Assembly: GCA_019022495.1 (NCBI GenBank)
Contig: JAFEKR010000038.1
Coordinates: 372,001 to 436,000 of the forward strand
Direction of reading: 5' to 3'
From: Epichloe hybrida
Taxonomy: Eukaryota > Ascomycota > Sordariomycetes > Hypocreales > Clavicipitaceae
Length of the DNA stretch: 64,000 nucleotides
Each line of letters starts with the position of its first letter. Positions within the stretch are counted from its first letter, which is position 1. A model generated the notes under the pieces. The model saw nothing but the letters and a program-made list of their open reading frames with translations, was not told the DNA's origin and ran no database searches. Below, piece by piece: positions 43,729 to 56,182 of the stretch. Both the position numbers and the translations under genes were made by a program.

Positions 43729-46078
43729 TTATTGTCGGGCCCCCCCGTACATCATCTGAGCCGCGTCGACCCCTACCCACCGAATGCCAGCTGCTGGCTG
43801 CTGTCCAGATATTTGCGTGGTCGTCGGAGGGCTCATGGAGTGTAGACTACTTTGGTGGTACTGGTTCTGGGATTGTTCCAAAGTCATGTTGGACGAATGA
43901 CGAATGTTCCGCAATCGTACCACCATCTCGCCTGATAGTTGCTCGAAACTCTGCTTCAGCATGATGGCGTCCTCCCATCGCATGCCATACAATTCCAACG
44001 TTTCTGGGGTGCGCTCGAGGCACCTTAGGCTTCTGTCGAGATTGCTATCAACCGGCATACCTGGTCTGAGATGGCGCCTGGGAATCGGTGCAGGTGGTGC
44101 CGAGCCCGGCGGATTGGGGGGTGGAGAAACGTGGGCTCCCGACAATATAAGATCTTGTGCGTCCCGCAACACTGCCAGGAATTGATTCGCCATGAAGTAA
44201 ACCTTGAGGGCATCTTGGTACGTGTAAATTGCAGCATGCAGGCCACCGTGGGCTATCTCATACATGCTGCTGAGATATTCCAGAGAAAATTCGAATATCA
44301 GAAGTCGAATGTAGTCGGTGATCTGAGGGGCTCTGATTGATGGGGCCAGGCAATATACGTAGCTGTATCGTAGTTCCTGCTCGAACATCTGCCGTGTATC
44401 GACAGGCAAGGTGCCTGGCAGAGACTCTTGCCACTCTCTCATGTCCAGGCACATTTGCCAAAGAAACGATGTAGGATTCGGCAAGGGGGTGGGCTCTGAT
44501 TGGTACAATACTTGGTACCAATACGACTGTGCTCGTCGGAGTTGAAATAGAAGCAGAGCCGGATTTGCGGACTGTGGCCCTGAAATTGGCCCTGACACAG
44601 CCTGTTTCTCGGCTAAAGTAGAAGCTTGAGGAAAGGCTACATTGATGGAATCATCTGTGAAGGAGAAAGGCCGCGCATGAGCCATGCTGACTGCCCTGTA
44701 GTAACCAAAGTTAGCGGATTGTGGCTGCATATTGATCATCGCGGAAAGACTTGCCGGTCTAATGCATAGGTACAGTAGAAAATCTTGCGACGCAAGTCAA
44801 GAGCTGAAGGGTCCGTCACAAAACTCATGGGGGGGTCCTGGTGAAGTCCCAAGTCGACCACTGCGCGCGCAGTGAAACCTATCAAGTGCCAGGTATCAAA
44901 GTGCGCCGGGTCCAACATGGAGTAAAGTGTCAGCAACAATAGTGACTGAATCTGGCTTGCGTAGCCAGGCGCGAGGGCTCGATCGGCATACGCCATGGCC
45001 CTGCAGATGAAGTCAGCCCCATTGTGGTAGTGTCCATCGTTTATCCTACGGCTTTGTGCAGTTGAACCTATCGCAAGTACAAGATATAGCATCCAGTAGT
45101 CGGACTCTTTAACGACGCGATCGTCTTGACGGTACACGTCGTCTAGAACAGTCAGAAGTGCGGTTTCCGAAAGACAGGGGAATAAAGGATAAATGTTGGC
45201 CGTGAAGTATTGAACAATGCTGGTGGCAATTTGCCTCGAGGGTAGCATGAATTGTGAGGATCCATGCAATGGGTCCTTGGTGACAGCGGCCAAGACTAGC
45301 CTTGCAAAGGTCATGTTGCCGAGTGAAGGCTCGAAGTCTCGGGTGGTGGCATCAATAGACCTATAATAAGCATTGACTGTTAGGAGACCTTGGAGATGAG
45401 CCTGTGAGATAACAAGCAAGGGACGGCGCGGTTCATACAAGATTCCAAAATCTGACACCAGCGCGTTGACATCGGAGGTTTCCCGGTTCCGAGCTGCCTT
45501 GCGGTGAATGGCAGCACGTATGACCGCAAGCGAGTCTCTCCTATCGGCTTCATTGAAAATGGCGTGTATAGTCCCGTCACCCTCATGCTGTCCGAGGGAT
45601 GCTTTGCGAGATTTCGCGTAGTCTAGTCGTCGCTCCAACTTCTCAATGCGAAGCTCAAGAGCAGCAACGTAGCTATTACTCAAAGTCAGCAACCTTCCAA
45701 GTCGAGAATCACTGGCCATACGTACCTTCTCTCCTTGCCTCTAGCAAATTGATCATTGGCTGCGGAGCACTCAGACTCTCGCCCTGCCTTCTCACAAGCT
45801 GTGCAAGCCGGTAATTTGCCGTCGCACTTGAAAGGTCTCAAAATTAGCTAAAATGCTTTCATGCCGTTGTCATCCAGCGGGGGATGGGATGCGGGCTCTC
45901 TACCTTGACTTTGGCGGCGCGACCTGCGGACTTGAAGCATTAGTCGTCCTGGGCTCACTCAAGATTGATGTTGGAGGGGATTGTCAAGATCTTCAAGCTT
46001 CAACTAACATCGTGAGCACGCGGATACAGGCCGAGACACCCTCAGCAAGGGATTTCGTGAAAAGCTGCTGCGGGGCAT
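43729..46078 (-). CDS. Zn2Cys6 transcription factor with fungal_trans domain (691 aa)
   Basis: Reconstructed from five exons: 46078-46009, 45923-45904 (20 nt), 45826-45726, 45672-44755 and 44695-43729. The zinc cluster spans exons 1-3: SACSRC, RAAKVK, CDGKLPACTACEKAGRESEC, giving C-x2-C-x6-C-x6-C-x2-C-x8-C. A coiled-coil linker follows (YVAALELRIEKLERRL), then the fungal-specific regulatory domain, including DLGLHQDPP, LRRKIFYCTYALDR and ARPFSFTDD. It should be a nuclear DNA-binding regulator. Intron 4 appears to be GC...AG: donor GCAAGT at 44754 restores LDR-AVSMAHARPFSF, and no GT donor keeps the frame. The 20-nt exon exactly completes the cluster. Target genes unknown. The neighbouring GH7 relic is downstream and does not prove a link. 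The ATG at 46078 is preceded by an open frame, but starts the conserved part. Confidence 0.85.
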
Positions 46079-48836
46079 GGCGCAAGGCTTCGCGACAGCA
46101 ACTGTCGGAATATTGCGCGTGGTCTGGTGGTAGGCGATGAAGAGCAGTCCTCGGAGAACAGTTTGGTGAGTGCAATGATTGTATACGTCCCTACAAGCCC
46201 TGCGATATGGACGGGGGTCATCGACAAAGCTTGTTGATAGTCGAAAGTTGCGCGCAACGAGGTAACTGAGGTAACGTGGTGGTGGGTTGGTGGGTTGTGA
46301 GCTAATAAGCAAAAGCAGTTAGGTATAAATACCTATCTACATAGGTAGGTAGGTATCCAGCAAAGAGCCGGATGCAAATGGAATGAGGCACACAATGACG
46401 ACGGGTGACGATGGAGCTTTAGTTTCATTTATTAGTTTCAGTGACGACGGCCACCAGACCGGACAAGTTGAATGGACTAAATGGGGCAGCGCGAAGGCGG
46501 GAGGTGGGGGGAGAGTAATACGATACCGTAGAGCGGTCGAGGCTGTTCCTATGAATCCTATCCCAGTCCCAGTAATCCATACTCTGTAGTCGCTGCTGGA
46601 GATGTCTTGGTCTGGTGTGTCTGGCCCGGTCCGATGCTACTAGATCCTGCAGCAATATTGACGGACCACGCTGTCTGTGTTATGCAGCACATGGTTACGC
46701 AGACAGAGACAGATCCATAATGGCGTGACAACATTGAGAATCAATTGACCGCTGTGCTGCATCTTCGGGCCGCACGGAACGATTGCCTTGTCAGCGAACC
46801 AGACCGACTTGCATGAGACGCTTTGAACGATCTGATATCGACCCAACTTCAAGGGATGTAACGAGCATCGACGTGTAATTGAAACCATGGATTTGGCCAG
46901 TGGCGCAACTCAAATTGGCAAGATTCGGGCTCGGCATCGTGTCAACAAGAGAAGTCATTCTTTGTAAACCATCTGCCTGTTCTTCTCGCATTTGGTCCAT
47001 TGTATTTCTTCAGTTGTACGGAAGCAGCTGGTGACGGGTGGCGATTATTACTCATTAATTGGCAACTTGAGGAAGGAGCACACGCCCCCTACCCAGGTCA
47101 CTTCAGTACAGTATGTACATACATACGTACATACTCATGAGGACAGAAACTGTCAACCTGAAACAACTCCTTCACACTCCGTTTCAATGACACTTCCGTC
47201 GACATCTGAAACATTCAAATCTGATCGATCAAGACTCGATTGCTAATAAAGCTCCTAGGAGCACAGCAAAATCTTTCGTGGCAAGTTGCTGTCGCCTTTG
47301 CCTCATAAGTTACTCTTCAACGGATGGGGTTGGCAGCCAGCAAGCGGAAATCCAGCACCGATCGGACCCGTGAGAATGTGGACCCTGCCTGGCTGGGTTC
47401 CCTCAAACGAAAAGCGACAGAATTCCCGGAATCTTGTATCATATGACAGCGAGATTCGCGGTCCTGCTAGACACGACTTGGCGTCTCGATGCTCAGAGAG
47501 CGCTTTCGTCGAGCTAGCGCGAACCCGGAACATATATGGACGGCGAAAGTCTAAACCTTGGGCGTCAGAATCGGGCCTACATAGACAAGACTTGCCCCGG
47601 TGGTCTCTCTACCTCAAATACATAGATGGAATGGGAAATACGACTAGATTCCCGATTCCCGGAATAACTGTAAACGAACAAAAGCTGACCAGTAGGCGGA
47701 GTTGTCAAATCAATTGGCAAGGCACAACACGAGACCACGAGATCACGGATGCCGATGCCTTGTAACAAATCAAATCCAGCCATGCTTGCTGATCAGTGAG
47801 TCCTGTTTCCAGCCAGTGGACCTCAACTACGTAAGGGACGGACGCCCTTGGCCAAACTCTAATACAACTTGTAGTAGGTACACCCGCTGTACTTGGGGCT
47901 GCTTGGTAGCGCTGAAACCCTTCCTTCAGGATGTGATGTTTTGATGTTCCCGCCTGTCCCGCCTGTAATCCGTACTTTTTAGATGGTCGCACTTGGCAGC
48001 TCTGGGTGGAGCACTATAGCGCTAGTTTAGGCTGTTGCCAGCCAGCCCAGAACATTCAAACTTCAACGTTGAACAGCTGCACTGCACTGCAGTCATTTCC
48101 ACCCATTTCTAAATTTCGGCTTGGCTTGCGTACAGAGCCCACAGAGCCCACAGAGCCCACAGAGCCCACAGAGCATGAGGTCAGTTCAGTTCACTCCACT
48201 TCATCTGTTACGACGTGATAATACTACTACGACAGGCTGTTGCCATCAACCACACCCGAGTATCTCGATTCTCGACCACAACTTCACCAACTGCGCGCTG
48301 ACTTGAATGCACTGCAACTCGACGCAATCTCCTGTTCCAATTCCTCCATCTACTCCCTTCGCTCAACCCCTTTGGTCGTCGCGTCCAGCGGAAGCATATA
48401 CTCGGGGCACAATAATTCGCTTCAAAGTCAAAAGTTCCCTAGTCCTGCGCCGCACCGTCGACGATAAACCTTGCCGCTCCCCGCAGCGTCTTCACCCTCG
48501 CGCCTCGGTATCGCGGACCATCACCACCCTGGTCATTAACTCGATTGCGAGAACGAGAGAAGTCCTTATGACGGCAAAGCTTCTATGTTGTTGATATGAG
48601 TCGAGTCACTCCGTTGCCCCGACCAACTGACCAATAGTCCGTTTGGACCAACTATCGGACCTAGACTTCCGTCGACAATCAATGCAGCATTGTGTGCAAC
48701 CAAACCTTGGGGGCTGTTTTCTTCTTTTGAATTGGCGCCGTCTGCTTTGAAGAGCCTCTCGCACACCACATCATTATCGCGCGCCTGTCCGAGACGGTTT
48801 CTCATAGTCGCATGATATTATTCGTAGCTTTGGACG
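46079..48836. promoter_or_regulatory. 2.76-kb upstream region shared by two divergent Zn2Cys6 genes
   Basis: No supportable gene. Contains GGTA-type short repeats near 46322-46355 and the 9-bp repeat at 48133-48175. The 159-codon ORF at 47286-47765 has no domain and is treated as chance. The size suggests complex regulation or long leaders. Confidence 0.5.
48133..48175. repeat. 9-bp tandem repeat, four copies plus a partial one
   Basis: The unit CAGAGCCCA is repeated four times from 48133 to 48168 and followed by CAGAGCA. Confidence 0.95.
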
Positions 48837-51800
48837 ATGGATCCAGGTCACATATTCCGACAGGGTCTGGGATCTATGCCACCTCGCCCGGCTCAGTCAT
48901 ATAGCCCTCAACACCAGAAACCTGCAAGACATCAAGACGATATCTCCGACGAGGACGGATCTGGCCCCCGCGTTGCCCACACGCTAACTGCGTGCTGCCG
49001 CTGTCGCCAGGTACGTTCAGCAGAACTTGAGAAGCATAGTTCTATTCTACCTCTTGGTTTTCTCGCTCTGTCCTATCAGCATACTAACAAGATACTCTAT
49101 ACTAGCGTAAGACTCGCTGTGATCCGACATTACCTCGATGTCTTCCATGCGAAAGATCTGGCTCAACATGTGAGTATCTGGATACGGCAAAAGGCAAGAA
49201 GATCAATCGCTACTATGTCGTCAAACTTCAGGACAAGGTTAGAGCCTTGGAAGCTGAGCTGGCTCAGTACACGGACGACGATAGCGACTACCCTCGTACC
49301 ACCGAGGATATTGTGCGACCAGGGGGCATGATCAGGCTGAAAGCCAGTGATGAAACTTCCAGATATTTGGGGCCCAGCAGTGGAATTGCCATGACGCGGC
49401 TCCTGATGGAGGAAGCCAAGAGGTATACGGCCTCGAATCGCATTTCGGACCTCATCCCGGAGGTCAGGGCCAGAGGGCAGGCCCGTATGCAGTCTATCCA
49501 AATGACTGGCCCGCCGAACGGTCAGACAAAAAGTTATCCTATACTCAGTGAGAGACCTGCAGAAGGCTTGCCATCCCGTGCCACCATGGAAAAGCTCGTT
49601 GAACTGTTCACCCAGAAATGTAAGATTCCATAGCATTTCATTTTACATCAGTGCTTCAATCCCGTCATGGCCTAACATTTGCTTTTTTTTTCTTCCTGTT
49701 TTCTAGCGCAAGTATTTTGGCCGGCCTTGCACGATAAAAACTTTCGAGATGACTTGGAAGCAGTCTACAGCGGCGACAAGGACTCATATAAAAATTTTGT
49801 CGTTCGCATGGTAATTGCTATCGCCCTGCAAAAGTTTGACCTGCAGTACGCTGGCTTAGCGGACGGCTATTACTTGTCCGCGATGCAGTACTCCGAAGCC
49901 GTTATCCGACCTAAAGACCTGAAGACTCTGCAGTGTCTCATCCTCATCGGCCACTATTCTCTCCTCACCCCTACAAGGACACCTGTGTACTATGTGATCG
50001 GCCTCGCGACTCGAATCTGTCAACAAGAAGGCCTGACAGACGAGAAAAACATCGCCGCCGGCTACAATACAGATCCTCAGACAATTGATTTGCGGAGACG
50101 TCTTGTATGGATTGTGGCTACGATGGACTCTGACCTCTCTTATCATCTGGGCCGGCCCAGTGGTATCGCAGCAGGGAACGATAGACTCAATGTTTCGTTC
50201 TTTGCTGATGTAGACGACGAATACATTACACCAAATGGAATTGCGGCAGGTCCCCAAAGTGATGGAAAAGCCGTCGCTATTCACATATTCAAATCAAGAG
50301 AGTTTTCAGAAGAAATCAGACGAACGCTGTATGAGCAAAAGCGATCAGAGCCCAACAACGACTCAAGTCCTTGGTATGGCAATATGGAACAGAGATTGAA
50401 GGCGTGGTTGGACAATGCGCCCCAAAACCCACAATGGAGTCCTTTATGGTATGTCTTCTGAGAGAACCAAACCCGCAAGTCGCGAGACGTTTGGCTAACC
50501 CGTTCGTTGAGGTTTGCCTGCTTCTATCACCATACGCGAGTCGTTTTGTACCGGCCTTCGCCACAAGTCCCGCAGCCTTCGACCAACGCGGCCAGCATCT
50601 GTTTCGAAAGCTCAAAGTATGTGATCAATTCGATGCAGAGGCAAATGGATGGCAGTTTCTTCAGCATGACTTGGATACTACTCATCATGCTCTCCTCGAG
50701 TTTGAATGTGCTGCTTTGGTCTACCTCTTATGCAGAGGTCCGACAGGCTCATCCCAGACAGGAAGTGGAAGAGCTACTCAACAAGGCTTTGTCATGTTTG
50801 GACAGATGTGCTGAACGCTGGCCAGGCACAGGTTACACCTCCCAGCTGTATTCCGCCATATCTAGAGCGTGTCTACAAAGCTACGAGAGGAGCCCTGATA
50901 ACCAACAGCCCATGTTCTCCTTCGCCAGTCCTTCAGCTGCTACCGAGCCACAATCATCACCCGAGAGTTATGCTCACCCTGGAAACCAGCTCTCCTACCT
51001 GAACCCTCCTCAGTTTGGATTTGTTTTCGACTCACCACCCGAGTCCATGAACGCCTATACCTTTGATCCAAACTATCCACCACCTCAACCAACGTTCAGA
51101 AGCAACTCCATCTTTTGCAACCCAGCGACAGATTCGAGCGGGCGAAGATTCTCCTACTTCCCACCCGAGGGAGCGACCGAGGATATGGTGCAGCAGGCGG
51201 CGGCGGCGGCGGCGGCGGCGGCTGGGGTCGCAGCAGCAGCAGCCCCTGATCATAGCACGACCCCATCTGTCAATCAGATCTCGACACAAATGCCAACACC
51301 TCCAGACTCGATACCAACAGGCACCATGTCGGCCACCACCCCTAGTACAACCTTGTCGCCGCCTCATATGCCACTGCACGGTGCTACCCTGTCAGGAGCA
51401 TCATCTGCTCCTCGAGTAGTTCCTATGCAAGATGACACGCCGCCTCCTCAAGCAGCGCAGGCCACTCATATGATGCCGAATTTCACTGCGACAAGGCCAT
51501 CAGTCCCTCAGCGGCCACTTCCAGCTGCCTCGTCTGCAGCTGATTGGTTCTCTCCACCTGCTCCCTTCATCTCGCCCTACAACTTTGGCCACCTAAGCAC
51601 CAACTTCTTCAATGACGCCATGCCAAACAACTTTGCGGAGACCCCCACTGCGAACTTGGGCGGTCCGCAGACCATGGCTGCTGGTTTCGACGCCCATGGT
51701 CAATATGGATTTCTTCCCGGCAGACAAGGTAGCCTCTCCCAGTCTCAGCAAGTGGAACTCCTGAATGCGTTGGAAACCGAGGGTGTCGGAGACATCGATG

Positions 51801-51847
51801 CCTTGCTAAACGCTGGTAATAGCATGGCGGATGTGCGGTGGTACTAG
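48837..51847 (+). CDS. Zn2Cys6 transcription factor with fungal_trans domain (921 aa)
   Basis: Four exons: 48837-49010, 49106-49619, 49707-50448 and 50512-51847, all introns GT...AG. The zinc cluster is split by intron 1: CCRCRQ, then RKTRCDPTLPRCLPCERSG and STC, spacing C-x2-C-x6-C-x6-C-x2-C-x6-C. A linker and coiled coil follow (YYVVKLQDKVRALEAELAQ), then a conserved block RPGGMIRL...YLGPSSGIAM and the fungal regulatory domain (LQCLILIGHYSLLTPTRTP, YYVIGLATRICQQEGL, SYHLGRPSGIA). The last 300 residues are Pro/Ser/Gln-rich with an alanine run encoded by GCG/GCA repeats (about 51197-51243), likely an activation region. Predicted nuclear regulator. I do not assign an orthologue. Divergent from the other Zn2Cys6 gene. 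Confidence 0.88.
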
Positions 51848-52410
51848 ACACTAGACATTCCCCAGTTGGCTCCTTGACTCGTCGAGGCGAGGGCATTCCG
51901 CGTCTTGCAACCGTGTCCCTGCCAGGCTTAACTTGGTACCAACCTCGTTTCCTCGTTCCCTGGGCGCGCTTCTTCTTACTTGTCGATTCCTCTTCTTTCT
52001 CAATGGCCCTGCCCCGTGATTCATTCCCCTGCGACGCGTGTCTCGGGGCAAGGTGGCGTTGGCGTGGGACAGGCTATAAGGGAGGACTTTGTGCATATAC
52101 CCCCGAATGATAGAGATCATGCAAAGATGATGCCCATGTTCCATATATAATGCAATTGACTTGCGAAGATGATCATTCACACAAAGACTCGTCCCGCCCG
52201 CAAAAAAAAAAAAGAAAAAAAAAACCCCCCCGCCTTTTCATGTGTGGGATATCAACTGATTGGCCGCACTCCAGAATGAAGTGAATCCCATTGTGAATAA
52301 TAATATTGAGCTAAGTGGACTGCACAAGGATGAATGAATTTACGCTGAAGAGTTCATTGGTGTAATACAGATGAAGCCATGCGCTATGCCCCCAAGTAGC
52401 CAACCATGTT
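51848..52410. other. Intergenic region between convergent genes
   Basis: 3' flanks only. Contains an A-rich run followed by a C-run (52202-52231). No gene. Confidence 0.6.
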
Positions 52411-54551
52411 TTACTCCTCTTCTACAGCCTCGCTTAGCGTCAGGTTGTCCATAGCAGCAACTAAGCCCTCATCAACTACGCCCTCATCCTTGGCGCCAGC
52501 TCTCCTTGTCCTCTTTCTGCGCTTCGACATGCCAGTCACGATGGGTGCGTCGCGAACCCAGCGAGAAGTAGCAACGGCTCGTTCCGTAATGTAGGGATAA
52601 TCTTTGTTCTCGTCAGGGACACGACCGCCTGGCGCATGAGGATCGTGCGTGGTTTTGGATTCTGGCGTGCCGGACGGGACGGGTCCTCCGAAGGGATGAA
52701 GATGATTCGGCTTCAACGGTGTCCCCGTCTGCTGGGGTTTACCCCCGGCGGCTGATGGCGAGGACGATTTGTCTCCGTGTAGGAGGGAGGCGGCGGCGGC
52801 GGAGAAGTGGTCGGGCTGTTGTTGCTGGTCGAAGGGGGACTCGGCCGCACACAGGGCTTCCCAAGTGTCGCTGAGGTGTATCCAGTTGTCTGTGCGGCGG
52901 AGCGTTTCCGTCCAGTCTGTGCGGGCAGACGATCTGGTCTCGCGGAAGATGGGATCTCCATTACATAGGCGCACGAGACGTGCCACCATGTTGGCGTGGC
53001 GTTGGAGTTCCTTGACGGATGTTTGCACGAGGCAGTGGCAGAGGAGCGTGGCGTGGAGAGCTTCCGTCAGAAGAGGATGGTACGTGACCAGTTCCATTGT
53101 CGCCGTGGTTGTCTTGCCGCCGGCTGGTTGGGTGTCGTTGGAGACTGCGGCTTCGGGAGGGTACTCTGGAAGGTTGGGCGGAGGCATCGCGGCGAAGAGT
53201 TCCGTGACATTGTAGACGGTGTGCCCGTGGCTGAGAGTGTTGTGGATGCCTGTCGTCTTGGCCTGTTTGGCGGCGACTGCGATGTCCCTGTGGAACTCAA
53301 TCATGAACAGGTTTGGCAGGTTTGGCGAATAGTCAAAGTGTGAGAGAAAGGACATGTAGTCCTTGAGTGCCAGCCTCGCTAGCAGTTTGACATGCTTCCT
53401 GCATTCATGTCTTGCGTTGGACATTTCCTCGCTATCTTCCGTATCGGCAGGGGGGAAACTGCTGTCGACGAATCGACATGCCTTGGTGAGGTAGGCTGTG
53501 GCTCGTTGGAACAGAAGCTGCTCTACTAGGCCCGTGGGTTGCTCGTCTTCGGACAGCACGGTGTTGGGGTTCCTGAATCTAGCGTTCGGGGCTGGGGAAG
53601 AGTGAGGCAGTTTGCGGTACCGAGCCAGCCTGAGACCCTCGGTGAGATCCTTGATGGCGCCATCAAAGTCCTCCTGGAAGATTTTCACCGTGGCTCTGGT
53701 CCGGAGTGCTTCCACCTGCCCGTGGCCCGAGGCGATGATTTCCGTCAGTGGTTCCAAGCTCGTACTAGTCACTAGCTGGCGCGAGGGGATTTTCTCAAAG
53801 AAGAAGTGACAGTATTTGGCGTCGAGGTTGTCCCGTTTGCGCTGTAGGACCAGGCCCCCGACGGCTTCCAGGGCAGAGGTGCCTTGCATTGTGACCACAC
53901 TGCATGCAATTTCGTCGAGTCGATACGCACGAGCGAGCTTCTGGCAAGCCAGCTCTCGCATGCGCTGCTTTCTTTCCTTGCTCAGCTTTGCCCCGTGACC
54001 GAGAGAGTTCAGGTGAGGAACTCCGCTGTTCACGTTGAGGAGCGTCGAAGACGCCACGTCGTTGGCAGCCCCGACGGCAAACGCAGTGGCCTCGTCTACG
54101 CTTTTGCGAACCTTGAGGAGATCAAAGACGACTGCTGGGTCCATGGGCCGTGGGCGTGGCGTGGTATAGTTCAGGTTGGCCACAATCTCTATAATTTCAA
54201 CCGGCAAATGTAGCCATGCTCCATGAAACGATGATATGAAGCGCCAATGTCTAAGGGCCAGAAAAAAAAACAACAATAAAAAAAAAAACGTTAGCATCAC
54301 GATATATTCAACCTCGGGTGAGTTTGGTAACATGAGCGTGCACAAGGACCCCATCTCCCAGTGTCGACGTACTTGTTACGAGAAATGACCAAGGCGTTGC
54401 AGGCGGCCGGTGAGAAGACATTTTTCTTGGATTTGGTGGGTTTTGAGGTTGATGGCACGGGGGACGCAGGCTGTTCGCTGGTGGCCTCGATCAAGTTCTC
54501 ATTGTTGACCGTCTTGGTCTTCTGACGTCGATCTTCTTTTTCCTTGGCCAT
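52411..54551 (-). CDS. Conserved fungal protein with TPR-like helices (672 aa)
   Basis: Two exons, 54551-54373 and 54250-52411, separated by a 122-nt GTACGT...CTTAG intron whose removal joins ISRNK to HWRFISSFHGAWLHLP. The unspliced downstream frame begins in T-rich intron sequence that mimics a membrane helix. The N-terminus is basic (KEKEDRRQKTKTV). The body is helical, with repeat-like segments such as VEALRTRATVKIFQEDFDGAIKDLTEGLRLAR that resemble TPR units. It ends in a basic tail (KRRKRTRRAGAK) and an acidic C-terminus. The family is widespread in Pezizomycotina and sometimes labelled 'histidine kinase group protein', but no kinase motif is visible; I treat the function as unknown. A basic tail could be a nuclear signal. 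Confidence 0.8.
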
Positions 54552-55180
54552 CTTTCAGATATATCATTCCAAGCCGATTTTCTCGTGATGGATCAAAGTG
54601 TGGCGAGTGAGCGCTTTTGTTATGTGGCTTGCGACATAGGGGGGTGCGGGACGATGAAATTATGAATAGTGTCTTGGTAATGATGACCAGAAAAATGACG
54701 ATTTCGCTTCCATGGGTACTCAGAATCAAGAGTCACAAAAAAGTAAGTCTTTTGTTGTATTTTGAGTGAGAATTGATAATTGCGCGTTGGTCGAGAAGGC
54801 AGGTGCCAAGATGCTCTAGCCATACTATGGATCACGTGCAGTGTAGGAGTTTGGAAGGTAAGAAATGCACGGCGCGATGCTATCCTCAGTTTGCCCACCG
54901 CCTTCCTTCATCGACTTCATGAGTCTACAAAACTGCTGCAAGGACAATGAGACGGGGAAAGCATTACTGCATTACTGCATTACTGCATTACTGTTGCAAA
55001 GACTTCGCGAATGTGTCGCATGCGCATGCACATCCGGTGTACTTGCCTCCTGCACCTGGCTAGCCGGTTTGGCGTGCGCCCACCCATTCCCCTAATTATT
55101 GACTAGACTAATCTTCTCGTTAAACATTACAAGTCCACAGGATATAGTTTTCGAAAAAGTATCATGCATCGCTGAATTCA
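54552..55180. other. Intergenic region
   Basis: Promoter side of the 672-aa gene and 3' flank of the SOD-like gene. Contains the 8-bp repeat at 54961-54992. Confidence 0.55.
54961..54992. repeat. 8-bp tandem repeat, four copies
   Basis: The unit GCATTACT is repeated four times without mismatch. Confidence 0.95.
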
Positions 55181-56182
55181 TCACAAGACGCCAAGAATCA
55201 ACGCAGTCATACATATCCAGCCCGCCAGCGATCCGGGAGTCACAGTACCGGCAGCAGCCACGACAGTCGTCGGCCAGGGAAATGAGTTGTTGCCCAAGGG
55301 GCCGCTCGGAGTTGGAAAGCCTGCTCCAGTTCGAGAAACACAGGTAGAATTGTTGCCATTTCCAGATTTGCAGTCGTCGTCGTCGTCGCCGCGACCATCT
55401 GACGGAACACTAGACGAGGTCGATGTAACGACAGTGGCAGTCGTGGGGCTTCCGCTGGTGACAGGTAGCGACGTGGGCGAATTTGTGTTTCCCAATAACG
55501 TAGATGTACTTTTCCTTGCTGTAGGTGAATCGTTGGGGAAGCTGGGCTCGTCCTTGACGAAATCGGCGCAAGTGATGCGCGTAGTGTTGGCGAGGTGAAC
55601 GACGAAAGACCGATTTCCAAAGAAGGCCGGGTCGCCCTCCTTCAATGACACAAATTTGTCGACATATTCAGCAGTAAACGGGTCGCTGTTTATTCTGCCG
55701 TATTTCCCCGCCAGATCGCCCACTTGGCAACTTGGTCCGTTACCAGCGTCGCATGGTGGCTGCTCGCCGCGGTTGGTAGGGTCCAGATGAGCGCCCGCTG
55801 AAGCGCAGTTACCGCCGGCTGCTTTGTTCACGTGTAAATGGTAAGCTGCGATCAGGTTAGCTCGCTGTGATATGTATTGACGTCCCAGTCGAGAGAAAGG
55901 GTTGTTTTCGTCCTGTTACGTACGGAATGGGCCACCCGTCTTCGGTAGGTTCTCAAGTCTGACAGTAAAGCGCACTCCAACTCCATCAGGGGGTGCGGAG
56001 ACAGAAATAAACCCTTTGACGTTCCCGCTGAGTCCTGGCGCCTGGAAAAAGGGTTCTCTGGGGAGAGTAGCTGTGTAGATGACATCAATGGGGTTGTTTG
56101 TGACGACGGGAGCATTCTCCGCGGCGTAGGATGTATCAACTGCCGCCAGAACAGCTAACAGCGCTGCTGATGTGCGCATCAT
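55181..56182 (-). CDS. GPI-anchored Cu-only superoxide dismutase-like protein
   Basis: 307 residues, exons 56182-55924 and 55845-55181 (78-nt intron, GTACGT...TCGCAG). A signal peptide (1-20), a SOD-like beta-barrel domain, a Ser/Thr-rich stalk and a hydrophobic C-terminal tail suited to GPI attachment place it on the cell wall or outer membrane. Candidate copper ligands: His89 and His91 (YHLHV, restored by splicing), His106 (AHLDP) and His170 (VVHLA). Cys100 and Cys179 could form the conserved SOD disulfide. The zinc-site loop of Cu/Zn SOD is not evident, as in the fungal Cu-only SODs of the Candida Sod5 group, which detoxify host-derived superoxide. Similarity is by pattern, and activity is not proven. 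Stalk N-glycosylation sites (NNST, NNSF) fit a surface protein. Confidence 0.82.

Noticed and set aside
47286..47765. 159-codon ORF between the divergent regulators
   Set aside because: No domain and no coding-like pattern; several competing ORFs overlap it.
54251..54354. Apparent membrane helix at the start of the 52411-54354 minus-strand ORF
   Set aside because: The hydrophobic Phe/Leu run is translated intron (T-rich tract). Splicing joins exon 1 to the conserved HWRFISSFHG block.
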